A stretch of 64,000 bases of DNA from Leptasterias polaris (taxonomy: Eukaryota > Echinodermata > Asteroidea > Forcipulatida > Asteriidae), in the NCBI GenBank assembly GCA_037783415.1, contig JAZGTN010000170.1, positions 4,197,501 to 4,261,500 of the forward strand, in the 5' to 3' direction. The notes below the pieces were generated by a model, which did not search any database, was not told the origin of the DNA, and saw nothing but the letters and a program-made list of their open reading frames with translations. The translations under genes were made by a program, and so were the position numbers. Within the stretch, counting starts at the first letter, position 1. Every line of letters begins with the position of its first letter. Positions 47,301 through 55,291 of the stretch are shown piece by piece.

Positions 47301-48304
47301 TAGCAAGAACATTAGGCGTCCAGCTTTGGCGTTCACAAGGTATTATTAAGTCAATCGTTTGCTTACAGTAAGCGCCCGAAGGTTAGCGTGCCTTGTCCTT
47401 TCTTACGGTTTACATTCCCATGAAATTTAAATTGCAGAGTGAAGTCGGCCATTAAGCAAGTCTATGAATTTGGGCCATTGGAAGTAAAGAGGCTAGTAAG
47501 TAGACGATAAATGTCTTTACAAAAATAGTTTGTATACACCACTTTTACCTTCTGCAGATGTTTGACAAGTCAGGAAGGACGATGACATTGGACAGTCACA
47601 AATTGTCGTCGTATCCGGTCTACTACTGACCGAGCTGTACCATGAAAATGATGAAGAATCACATTTTTAGAATTTTTTGAATTATTATGCTTTGAATTTT
47701 GTTTAACAATACTGCAACACATAATTATATTATAATAGACCATTTGTTAGTGCTCTTGTTTATAACCCAAACAATACAACGTCCATTTAAACATTTTTCC
47801 AGATCATAGTTCGAAAAGCTAGGATCCACAGTTTGGTTTTATATGCGTGAAATACACTATTGAAACGCCCTGTTCAGAATGGTTCGGGGTGGGGTGGGTA
47901 GGGGGGGGGGCTGACCCATTTCCGGGTCAGGCCGACCCGAAAAGTGGTAACACAGTGGAATTTTAACTATAATTTTTTATTCTGTGGGCCAGTTTAACTC
48001 ATTTCTTGGTAATTTTGACACATATTCCGAGTAATATTGGCACAGAGACCCCTTCGGAACCGGAACCGGATCAATTCGGACCCGTGAGGGTTTTTGTGTG
48101 TAGGACCTTCAAAGACGATCCATCTTTAAGCACAATGTGCCATGCATGAAATCCCACAATAGTCTACTGCGTTACTTGCCTTGTAAATGGTGCTCCGGCA
48201 GTGTCGCCAGTCCTCCCATGGAGTGTAGCAATCAGCAGACATAGGCTTAGAAGCTGAGAGGTGGTTACGTTCATCCATAGAGAACACATACCGTGAACTT
48301 CCAT
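38230..48304 (-). CDS. Two-C-type-lectin-domain, mucin-stalk type I membrane receptor with NPxY tail (730 aa)
   Basis: Nine exons: 48304-48180, 47634-47549, 46899-46522, 45112-44621, 43195-43042, 42203-42148, 40579-39880, 39576-39518, 38372-38230. All junction phases agree and the sum is 731 codons with stop. Domains: signal peptide 1-30 (core LLSLCLLIATLH; Met11 is an alternative start), CxC module 42-70, lectin domain 72-190, lectin domain 198-316, (RAPS)9 320-355, Cys modules 364-430 and 432-462, Thr-rich stalk 465-625 with VEPTTVEET repeats, membrane span 629-650, tail 651-730 with NPMY (685) and NPTY (715). NPxY motifs usually bind PTB or clathrin adaptors, so an endocytic or signalling surface receptor is likely (inference). 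Ligand is unknown. I do not recognise this exact architecture as a named gene. Confidence 0.87.
38499..38720. mobile_element. ~222-bp MITE in receptor intron 8
   Basis: TATAGATAG...GGCCATCTTTACGGGCA on the left is mirrored by TGCCCGTAAAGATGGCG...CTATCTATA on the right, with mismatches in between. Confidence 0.65.
39518..39576 (-). CDS. Lectin receptor exon 8: cytoplasmic tail
   Basis: 59 bases encoding SLGSPLSPSSQLAGSPNAG, a Ser/Pro-rich tail segment with several SP sites. AATTGCAG acceptor, GTAAGA donor, phase 2 in and 1 out. Confidence 0.78.
39880..40579 (-). CDS. Lectin receptor exon 7: CxC module, Thr-rich stalk, membrane span
   Basis: Starts SKWPSKFNCSCSSDDG (juxtamembrane-type CxC module), then ~160 residues rich in Thr/Ser/Pro with three copies of a VEPTTVEET-type unit (mucin-like, likely O-glycosylated), then TVGVTVAAVSVVGIVVGSLVW followed by KK as stop-transfer. 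TTCATAG acceptor, GTATGT donor. Confidence 0.88.
40268..40365 (-). repeat. Repeat coding VEPTTVEET units in the stalk
   Basis: Three copies of a 27-base unit (plus strand GACGGTAGTTGGTTCAACTG and CTCCTC) in exon 7, encoding the acidic Thr-rich stalk repeats. Just beyond, CGGCAGTGTGGTTAT repeats encode PITTLPITT. Confidence 0.8.
40812..41052. repeat. Minisatellite of AAAATTGAAAAGGCGACGGA units
   Basis: About eleven units of 20-23 bp (AATTGAAAAGGCGACGGA plus a variable spacer) in the intron between receptor exons 7 and 6. Lack of stops in the unit creates long open frames in several phases on both strands, which are artefacts. Confidence 0.9.
41336..41530. mobile_element. MITE with GGGTGTTAAAATTGACAC ends, copy 1
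   Basis: GGGTGTTAAAATTGACACCA and the mirrored GTGTCAATTTTGATTACCC form ~35-bp arms, with internal TTAACACC words. In receptor intron 6. Confidence 0.7.
42148..42203 (-). CDS. Lectin receptor exon 6: small Cys exon
   Basis: 56 bases between TTAACAG and GTAAGC, encoding DDLVSCSVGSCKMTFSDT. Phase 2 in and 1 out, exactly bridging exons 5 and 7. Confidence 0.7.
42730..42893. mobile_element. MITE with TGACCCATTTCTGGGTCAG, copy 1
   Basis: Bounded by GAATTCGTGGTCCCAGGGGC and the mirrored GGCCCCGCGGGACCCGAATCC, with the palindrome CTGACCCATTTCTGGGTCAG. Two further copies lie in the same gene (45267-45427, 47890-48085). Confidence 0.7.
43042..43195 (-). CDS. Lectin receptor exon 5: Cys module
   Basis: Encodes TVECPSSTPSDLMFISQSG, AMCIDDEDD and SCDSWNGIDGCGCGQT. 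Acceptor TAAAG, donor GTAAGC, phase 1 in and 2 out. The family is not recognised; cysteine spacing suggests a secreted disulfide module. Confidence 0.75.
43300..43685. mobile_element. Decayed relative of the TTAA MITE
   Basis: TTTGGTAACTACTC, ACTTACTTGGTAAAGAGCA, GGGAGCTATTGAT and CGATGACCAATTGAG follow the same order as in 34826-35195. The ends are eroded. Confidence 0.6.
43685..43920. repeat. 59-bp tandem repeat, 4 nearly identical units
   Basis: Units of GGTATTATACAGGATTGGCA...GTGTTCATGTTTAAA repeat four times without visible change, in receptor intron 4. The high identity implies recent expansion. Confidence 0.92.
44309..44518. mobile_element. MITE with GGTGTTAAC ends, copy 2
   Basis: GGGGTGTTAACATTTACC and the mirrored ATGGTGTCAAATTCAACACCC bound internal TTAACACC words. 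Related to 41336-41530 and in receptor intron 4, close to the exon 4 donor. Confidence 0.65.
44621..45112 (-). CDS. Lectin receptor exon 4: C-type lectin domain 2 and (RAPS)9 linker
   Basis: Begins CPNDWHPFGDSCYEI and has RFCEDRGGHLVFIETREE, FWIGL, YHWMDGS, NECFRM, LNWNDRGC and FGYICER: a canonical domain that keeps WND but lacks EPN/QPD. The exon continues into nine Arg-Ala-Pro-Ser units. CATGCAG acceptor, GTAAGT donor, phase 1 in and out. Confidence 0.92.
44641..44748 (-). repeat. Coding 12-bp minisatellite, nine units
   Basis: Nine in-frame units on the plus strand as GGTGCCCTTGAG or GGTGCCCTTGAT, encoding (RAPS)9 in the receptor. The two unit variants form runs (four GAT then three GAG), suggesting recent unequal exchange. 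Confidence 0.93.
45267..45427. mobile_element. MITE with TTGGTCAGGCTGACCC, copy 2
   Basis: CCAGATTCTGGGTTCCACAG...TTTCTTGGTCAGGCTGACCC to GGACCCGGATCCGGG. A diverged copy of the family at 42730-42893, in receptor intron 3. Confidence 0.65.
46242..46430. mobile_element. ~200-bp MITE copy in receptor intron 3
   Basis: Starts GGCCCAATTTCAAAGAGCTG and ends CAGCTCCATGAAAATTGACCC, just downstream of the exon 3 donor. Confidence 0.7.
46522..46899 (-). CDS. Lectin receptor exon 3: C-type lectin domain 1
   Basis: One exon holds a long-form C-type lectin domain: CEADEV, DSCYRFV, LLDCIERNSHLVYIES, the WIGL core, SMYIWSDG, then GDCVH, RCNLL and FVCE. The Ca-binding EPN/QPD and WND motifs are absent, so calcium-dependent sugar binding at the usual site is unlikely. 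Phase 1 in and out, allowing tandem duplication of the domain exon. Confidence 0.88.
47549..47634 (-). CDS. Lectin receptor exon 2: first CxC module
   Basis: 86 bases, GGTACAG acceptor and GTAAAA donor. Encodes TTTICDCPMSSSFLTC, a short CxC...C module. Phase 2 in, 1 out. Confidence 0.75.
47890..48085. mobile_element. MITE with TTTCCGGGTCAG, copy 3
   Basis: CTGACCCATTTCCGGGTCAG and a right end CGGAACCGGAACCGGATC place it in the same family as 42730 and 45267. In receptor intron 1. Confidence 0.6.
48180..48304 (-). CDS. Lectin receptor exon 1: signal peptide
   Basis: ATG at 48304 in the frame MEVHGMC...MNVTTSQLLSLCLLIATLHG, a signal peptide. A CTATCAG acceptor-like site ends two bases before the ATG, so an upstream noncoding exon is likely. 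The donor is AG|GCAAGT, a GC-AG intron; the phase (2) fits exon 2. A longer open frame over these bases (YGSSRYVF...) does not join exon 2 in phase and is rejected. Confidence 0.75.
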
Positions 48305-49899
48305 ATCTGATAGATGTGATAAAATACGTAAAATTAGATGTCAAAATGTAGATGTCATAATATGAAAAAATACAAGTCTACTAATTCTATCAAAAGGAAC
48401 TCTATCAACTGACATCCAAAAGGTGTTATGTGCTCAGATTGTTACGTGTAACTGTTAATAAAGTATGATGGTGCGACCCTTGTTGTCTAATACCAATTGG
48501 ATACGTGCACTTTACGAAAACACCCTCAAGCTATGTTGATGACAGCGTATTTTTGGCCATAGAAACTAAACTAAGCACACTCAACAAGTTTGTCTCAACG
48601 TCCTTTGTTGAGTTGATATTTAACTTTTCAAGAATAAGGGTATAACATAATAACAAACCAGGATGATAAGGTGATTTTGACGTCTCTCATAATAAATTTT
48701 GAACACAAAATACTGAAGTATAGTTGCTGTATATGTATACTATTCAGTGGCGTAAATCAGAATGGAGGGGGTGCAAGGGTTAGGGGCGGAACAGAACCAT
48801 CTACCCTCTTGCCCCCATAATGAGATCGAAAATAAGTCCACAAAATGAACTATTTAGACACAGGTACGTCTCACTAACTCCTAAACGATGTAGAAGTTTG
48901 GGTAAAAGTTTCTCTACGCGCAAAATGACGTATAGGACGGACTCTCATTCGCACGGGTTACCTATTGTTAAGTAAACATGGTACTTGACTGCCAAACTTG
49001 ATCATAATAGGTGATGAATAAACTTTTATGAGTGGGTTTATTTGGTTCTTTCGGAGAATGAAACCATTTCACTGTAACTTGCATGATCACCTAAATAAAT
49101 AAAAAGTGCAAACTCTATAATTGTGGTTAGCCAAGTGTATGGTGCTTTAATATGTGCACGTTAATAAAGAATAGAGGCATCACTGTTTCAATCTATTTGT
49201 GCGCTGCTATATACATGATTTTCCACCTTCTAGATATCCTCTGGTTAAATAACAACTGGTGTGAATCAATCAGAAAAGAAAAAAAAATCTGTAATTAAAA
49301 CAATGTTTGTAACTTGATGTTATTTGTTGTATCCAAGTTTGTATAGTGGCCGCAATTAAAGAACATAATTTATCAACGTATAATTGATTGCACTCGGGGA
49401 CAATTAAAGATTATATATATGTGACACTCTTAAGTTGGGTCGGTATATATACTATTCTGAGGTTCGGTAAAATCCAATCTCCTTTATTCGTATATCTGTA
49501 AAATGAAGACAGTGAAGGAGTTCATGTTACTGCTGTCTTCAAGGAATGGAATTATCTAGGTAAACAATGTTTAATTAAAATATTATAGCAAGTTAGCATT
49601 ATAATAAACGACAAATGAACGAGCATCACTAAACTTAAACTATATCAAACACTTCGTGGGATAAAGTAACTTAAGTACATATGCGGTTCCCGCCAAAGCT
49701 TTTGGTGGGTCGCCATCTTGGATTACCAATAAAACGGCAACCATGTATCTACAAAACGCTAACCAAAGTATAAGCATCAAAAGGCAATTCTAAAGACATC
49801 ACATTCTGAACTTCATGTCTAATAAATAATAAGTTTAGGTAATAAACTTTAACGACTTTTTAGAATGATAACTATCATACAAAAGGGGAATAATTTACC

Positions 49900-49998
49900 T
49901 GTAAAATGAAGACAGTGAAGGAGTTCATGTTACTGCTGTCTTCAAGGAATGGAATTATGGGAGCGCCCGGAAACCTGACGTGGAGGGCGCTCGACATG
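49900..49998 (-). other. Candidate upstream exon of the lectin receptor
   Basis: An open 33-codon frame from ATG 49998 runs into a CAG|GTAAAT donor after 49900. The peptide is not a signal peptide, so if transcribed it is more likely leader sequence for the exon at 48306 than coding. The last 60 bases are an exact duplicate of 49500-49559. Speculative. Confidence 0.25.
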
Positions 49999-51085
49999 AT
50001 TTGAATATCAAAAGAAATGGTTAAAGGATTGACTAAGAGGTTTATAAAAGCCAAAATTTAACGGGGAATGTTTTATACCTGTCACATATATATTGTTTTG
50101 TTTGCTAGCCTTACATCGGTGAGTTATTAACACTTTTGAAGGCAGTGTCATCGTTTGGTTTTGTCAACGTAATGTTAAATTATTTGCAAAAATGTCAGGA
50201 AAGATAAAATACTAAAGCGCCACGGTATTTTCATCACTTAAATCCATCCACGTTGAGTGAGATGACAGCAGGTACCAACCGCATTTCTGGCCGTGTTGAG
50301 GGCAGCGTTTAGGGCCGTCTTTTTTTGACTATACTTGGATTACGGATTTAAAAAATGAGCGGGGAACGGGAGTCAAGAGTCACCTGCTAGTTGTAGGTAG
50401 GCCTAGTCATGCCTAGTCATGCCTGGTTATTCTCGAATGCTTCAATCAGTATCTCCCTGTCAACATTATTCACTACTCTGTACCGACCACGGGCAGCCAC
50501 CTTTTCATTCAAAATCGCTAAGGCCTATACTTGGAGATAACGCGAAAATAGTGTAGAAATGAGTTTTCCCTAAAAATGTTTGCCTTTATTACAGGCAGCT
50601 ACGAATCAGAAGGCATATGGCATAGAATTTGAATTTGAATGCAAAAATTTAAAAAAAGATTGCCCATTAATGAAATTGAATAGTTGACCACCTCTTGCCG
50701 CTGGCTTTTACGAAGTTGAATGAGTCTTGCGGTCTGATGAAATTGAATGATTGACCAGTGAATGCTAAACTGGTGAAATTGAATGACTCCTTTAAACTGT
50801 TGAATGTTGCTTCAACGGAGCATTCGTTTTCAAACGAAATTGAATGAGCCAGGAGTTAAAATGAATGGATTTTTGTTGAAATTGGCCGGGAAAACCTATA
50901 GTATTTTGTGTATTTTTAATGCAATTTAATGTATTTTTGTATTTCTTGTTAACTTTGCCTGTAATTGTTGGTTTTTCCGCTGTTGGTATGATGAAATATA
51001 ATATAAATTGACCACCCGGGCTATACGTATACAAAAGCGAGAATTTTCCTGCCGAATAATGGTTCGAGATAAAATTTGCGGTATG

Positions 51086-51274
51086 TTAGACTGTAACTCC
51101 AGAACTAAACATACCAGAGGGACAACATTTGTTCCTGAATCTTGCTGTGATATTCCTGCATCCGAAAATTAAAACATAAGAGCCACCTTTCACCATCTTC
51201 AGACCGGAAATGATTAGTAATTCATGATACTCAGAATGTTCTTCAAAAGCATGTTTAACCGGATTGTTGTACAC
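51086..51274 (-). other. Unassigned exon-like open frame
   Basis: After a CTTTGCCAG acceptor-like site the frame reads SVYNNPVKHAFEEHSEYHEL and ends in TAA after 62 codons. The Tyr- and NP-containing start resembles a receptor tail, but its 3' part overlaps a duplicated noncoding segment. I cannot assign a function. Confidence 0.2.
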
Positions 51275-51995
51275 AGAGCTGGCAAAGAGACAAATACAAA
51301 GTAAGGATGGTTAAATCACTCTCAGAATAAAACTGGATATTGACAAGTGTTATACATTGGAAAGCCCATCTCAAGGGTTTTTATCTCGTTTTACTTTCAT
51401 ATTTTGTTGACGTTTTTGTAGGCGAGGCAAGCGGCCAGAAAGTAGAGTTACTACCAATACTAAATTAATCAACAAGGCCTACGAATTAACACAAGCAACA
51501 CATTTCCTGCCGAATAATTGTTTGAAAAATAATGTGCGGTATGTTGACAATAACTCGAGAACTAAACATGCTATAGAGAGACAAAATTTGTTCCTGAATC
51601 TTTCAAACTCGGAACTCTCGCTCTCTGTTATTTGTTCTCTACTCTATCTTCAGGTGAAAGTCTAGGGATCTACAACATCTGGCCGTCTGAATTCGCTTGC
51701 TCTTGTACACGGGAAGACTCCAGTTTTGGTTTGAAGGTGGAAAATGGACGTGCAGCGAGAAGAGACGGCAAGATTTGACCCGATTAGGTACGGTGTGGAC
51801 GATGGGGCGGAGATCAGAAACATCGTGTCCTCGTCGTCAGTTCCAATGACCTCTGAGGAAGTCAACAATACTCTGAGGGTGAATATCGCCACATCGACGG
51901 CCAACGTGACCGAAGGCACAGTGGCTAAGAATCCCGCTTCTTCGGTGATGGAGGGAAACATTTTTGTAGTTGTGGTGTTGGCTGCTGGAATTACT

Positions 51996-51998
51996 TAG
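51996..51998 (+). other. In-frame TAG inside a predicted membrane span
   Basis: The codon interrupts a hydrophobic run (VVVVLAAGIT | ASLFVVMVLFVFVLW). The frame before and after is otherwise continuous up to a good GTAAGT donor at 52085. Confidence 0.7.
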
Positions 51999-52320
51999 GC
52001 ATCTTTGTTTGTAGTGATGGTGCTGTTTGTCTTTGTTCTATGGCTCAGGAAGTGCAGGGAGAAAATGCGCACGGAATCCGACTGGTAAGTTTATATTTCT
52101 CCATTCATTTTCCGATCAGTGTAATAAACTTAAGTGTGCCGATGATGTACTAAGGCAGTGATGTTCTCGGTGTGCTGTGCTCGCTGTGCTGTGCATACGT
52201 TGTTGTGTTCAGTGTGTAGTAGTGTGGTGCTCAGTGCAGCAGCAGTGCTCTGCGTGCTGTAATATGTGTGCTGTGATATGTATGCTCAGAAGTGTGCTGT
52301 ACTCAGTGTGCTGTGGCCAA

Positions 52321-52513
52321 AGACCAGATTCATAAAGATGCTTAAGCACATTAAGTAGGTAAGCACAACAAAATTCGTCTTACCAGAATAAGGTTACCAG
52401 CTGAAATACCATGTCACATGCACAATCCATGACTGGTATTCTGCTTAATTTTGTTTAGCAGAAATGTTTCAGCCACTTTTTATGGTGAAGCATCTCCATG
52501 GAAATGGGCCCAG
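52321..52513. mobile_element. ~200-bp MITE copy in the broken receptor's intron
   Basis: Begins CCAGATTCATAAAGATGCTT and ends CATCTCCATGGAAATGGGCCCAGG, internal GGTTACCAGC. It follows an irregular GTGCTGTG/GTGCTCAGTG-rich stretch (52150-52320). Confidence 0.65.
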
Positions 52514-53939
52514 GTTGCTGTGTTCATGTGTGATGTGCGGATCAGTCTGGTGGATTTTGTGTGTGCTGTGCTTAAAGAGGAAGGGAAATGACCGATTCAA
52601 TTTTGTGATGTACTCATTTTCTGACTTTTCAGAGCGAAGTTTGAAACATGACGTCAATGGATTTCAACAAATGGATCTTTACATTACAAGAATGAATTTT
52701 TCGTCAGTCAAAAGGTCAAATTCCAGGCCGTTTTGATTGAATAATATCGAAAGTCAGGAATTAACCAAAATATATCCGTACAAAAAAGTAGAGACCCATT
52801 TTTCTCAGAATGATGTCATCAGATGTTTTGTTTTGCGTAATGTGCTCGGTGTGCTGTGCTCAATGCAACTGAAATGGACTCGACGAGAAAGTTTAGGAGC
52901 ACACTTGTCTGTCTCAATGTCCTGGTCTATTGGAAAAATATTGTTTGTTCAATCTGATTTAATTACAATTTAGTCGGTGAAATGTATGATAACAAACTTT
53001 GCACATTATTAACAGTATCATTTTACAAACATTTTCCCTCCCGGTTTTTAGCAAAGTAGACAAGTCGGCTATCACATGCACACAAATAGGTGAGTTTGTA
53101 TGTATGAACACATAATGTGTTCATTGGTAATCAAAGCAGTTCTAGAATAATGTTTACAAAACATATTAGAATTATCAAAAAAAACCAAAGTTTTAACTAT
53201 TCCAGGTCAATACTAATCGTCATATTTTACATTATACCACTGGTAAATATTTGGAATAATATTCTGAATAATTACGGGTCAATTATGATCGGTTTCTTGT
53301 TAAACTAAACTGATATTTCGCATGGCAACGGTCATCAACAGGAATGATCGATGCTTCAATCTGTACAATTCAAAACTAAGTATGTTGTATAAGTTTATTT
53401 GATAAATGACCGTGCTGTTTTTCTTGTCTTATTTCCATCTACGCAGCCAACCTGTCAAAACAAATCAAGGAAGAAAGCATAGAGGCAGTAGACGAGACTG
53501 CAGAAGGCATGTTTTGAAACACTTAATGAAGCATTGCCCGTGTAATCTGGCCAGTATTATAAGGCCGTGTACGAATTATATTGGTCTTCGGCTGTGGTAC
53601 TGGCCGAATCGTTGAACTGGGCTATATTCGTCAACACTGCCACTTACTGATGTTTAAAGCTCTACATGGTGTGGACCGTAAGAAAAACTATAATGGCAAA
53701 CTTGCAGGTGAAGCCATGTATACAACTTTTGGGGGGAGAAGTGTTCGTTTTGAGCAGTACCTAACTCTGACAAATAATAATAAAACTTACAAAGCGCACA
53801 AATCTACAAAGGTGCTCATGGCACTATCATACAAACAATAACATAAAAATGGAAGTTTAGGCCTAAGCTTTGAAGAAATCCAGAATAGATAACATAGTAA
53901 TAAAATAAGATTTAAAATATATAAACACATGTAAAAACA

Positions 53940-54210
53940 AACCATTAATCAAATACTTGATTGAAAAGATGGGTCTTCAACTTTTTTTTCAATTGGTCTA
54001 AAGAAACAGATGATTTTACTTGTGCTGGCAATTTGTTCCATAGGCAAGGGCGCAGTATATGAGAAAGATCGGTCTCTCCATGAATGATTGTATATTGGCT
54101 CAACAAGGAGGTTAGAGATGTAAGACCGGAGTTTGCGAGGAGGAACGTATTTGAGAAGATCATCAAAGTCTTCAGGAGACGAGTAGTGTTGACGGGCAGC
54201 ACGTGCTTGA
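53940..54210 (-). mobile_element. Non-LTR retrotransposon 3' fragment
   Basis: The minus-strand frame 54202-53945 ends in LWNKLPAQVKSSVSLDQLKK and LKTHLFNQVFD, the pattern at the extreme C terminus of CR1/L2/Rex-type RT proteins. Only this end remains. Confidence 0.7.
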
Positions 54211-54317
54211 ACAGCAGATCGAGCTTATACTGTTCGAAATGTCAAGACCACAACGGTTCTACTCAGAAGCAACTCTTCAACCAAATTAACAGCTGCTGAA
54301 CAGCACACTTTAATTAT

Positions 54318-54450
54318 AATATTGGTTTGAACAAAGGCAAATTAACTAGAGCGGAATTTGAACCTATAGGACCTCCTGATTAAGGTACAAGCGCTCTACC
54401 AACTGAGCTATCTATCCCTACTGTTGGTGGTCTTCTTATTTTGTCAATGT
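54318..54450 (-). repeat. tRNA-derived SINE copy
   Basis: On the minus strand GATAGCTCAGTTGGTAGAGC and, 30-35 bases on, GGTTCAAATTCCGC form A- and B-box matches of a tRNA head. The body is shared with 4850-5030. Confidence 0.65.
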
Positions 54451-54770
54451 CTTGAATATAATTAAAAGTATAGCTTATTATTGACAAAAGTAAACTACAA
54501 ATTAGTGATCGGGGTGAGCCCGCAAGACCAAACACTTTAAACGTAGGTGCTTGAACAAAAGAGAAGGGCGTGTTGATGCTACTGTCATTGTTCGTTTTTT
54601 TATTAACTACTATCAAAAAAATATGTATACATGTTAAAATGTACGAATCACAGCTACCGTATGTCTCCCGCCAATCTCTGAAATGGAATGAGCTCCCTCA
54701 GCCACATGGTATGGTGCGGGTGAGGTATAAATCAACGTGTTGGCTCACCATTCTATACTTGCCATTAACA

Positions 54771-55291
54771 TTATTCGCAACCATTTGGGTCGAGACTAGT
54801 TGCGTATGTACTCGCAACTGAAGGAATATCATCATTGCTGCGTTTTCTCCCATATGGGTTTATTAAGGTCTGGTAGCCCGCTTCAATACAAACGTCGTCT
54901 TGTGTGGTGTCTGAAGTGCGGCAGTCAGGTAATAGATTTGGTGCACTGTGGACCGGGGAGACCTCAACACTTGCATTCACACCCCTGCCGGCGCACTCAT
55001 GAAAAATCCCCTTGCCATTATCACTGTTCTTCATTGATAAACTCCCATTGTCCATGTAATCATAACTGCTATCATTTTTCTTCAATTTGTAAGGTTTAAC
55101 TTTTGGAGGCGTTGGTAACCCTGAGCCGGAGGGGTTCCTGGGTTGACCGGCTGCTATTTGCTGGATATTTTGCGGTTTTTGCCGAAGTGCTGCCGGTGGC
55201 TCCTCGTAACCTGGGTCAGCATATTCGCCATCGTCGATCCCCTGTGCAAGAGCATTTGATGTAGCGTTATCGTGCGTGTTTTCCTTGTTGT
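54771..55291 (-). CDS. Receptor B exon: cytoplasmic tail
   Basis: After TTTACAG the frame runs 172 codons to a stop at 54771. It includes DDGEYADPGYEEPP, SGSGLPTPPKVKPYKLKK, SSYDYMDN and EAGYQTLINPYGRKR. No catalytic domain. An AATAAA occurs on the minus strand near 54602. Confidence 0.8.

Larger units (their letters stand above)
48307..51653. other. Region upstream of the lectin receptor, no clear gene
   Basis: Contains an exact 60-bp duplication (49500-49559 and 49900-49959), a possible 5' exon of the receptor ending at 49900, a ~97-bp duplicated segment (51048 and 51506), and an unassigned minus-strand open exon-like frame 51274-51086. No lectin or other known domain was found. Confidence 0.5.
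51654..53517 (+). pseudogene. Broken receptor fragment related to the CxC-module receptors
   Basis: Three exons: 51654-52084, 53052-53089, 53447-53517 (TGA). After a TATCTTCAG acceptor the first frame reads IYNIWPSEFACSCTREDSSF, clearly like SKWPSKFNCSCSSDDGNAF of the minus-strand receptor. That frame stops at 51776. The sequence then continues in another frame (MDVQREETARFDP..., a Ser/Thr-rich stalk, EGNIFVVVVLAAGIT), meets TAG at 51996 in the middle of the membrane span, and goes on as LFVVMVLFVFVLWLRKCREK. Exons 2 and 3 join in phase and add a short acidic tail. One frameshift and one nonsense codon indicate a pseudogene or assembly errors. No upstream lectin exons were found on the plus strand. 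Confidence 0.65.

Noticed and set aside
48126..48344. 72-codon frame containing YGSSRYVFSMDERNHL as a receptor exon
   Set aside because: It does not join exon 2 in phase. The alternative frame of the same bases gives a signal peptide and the right phase.
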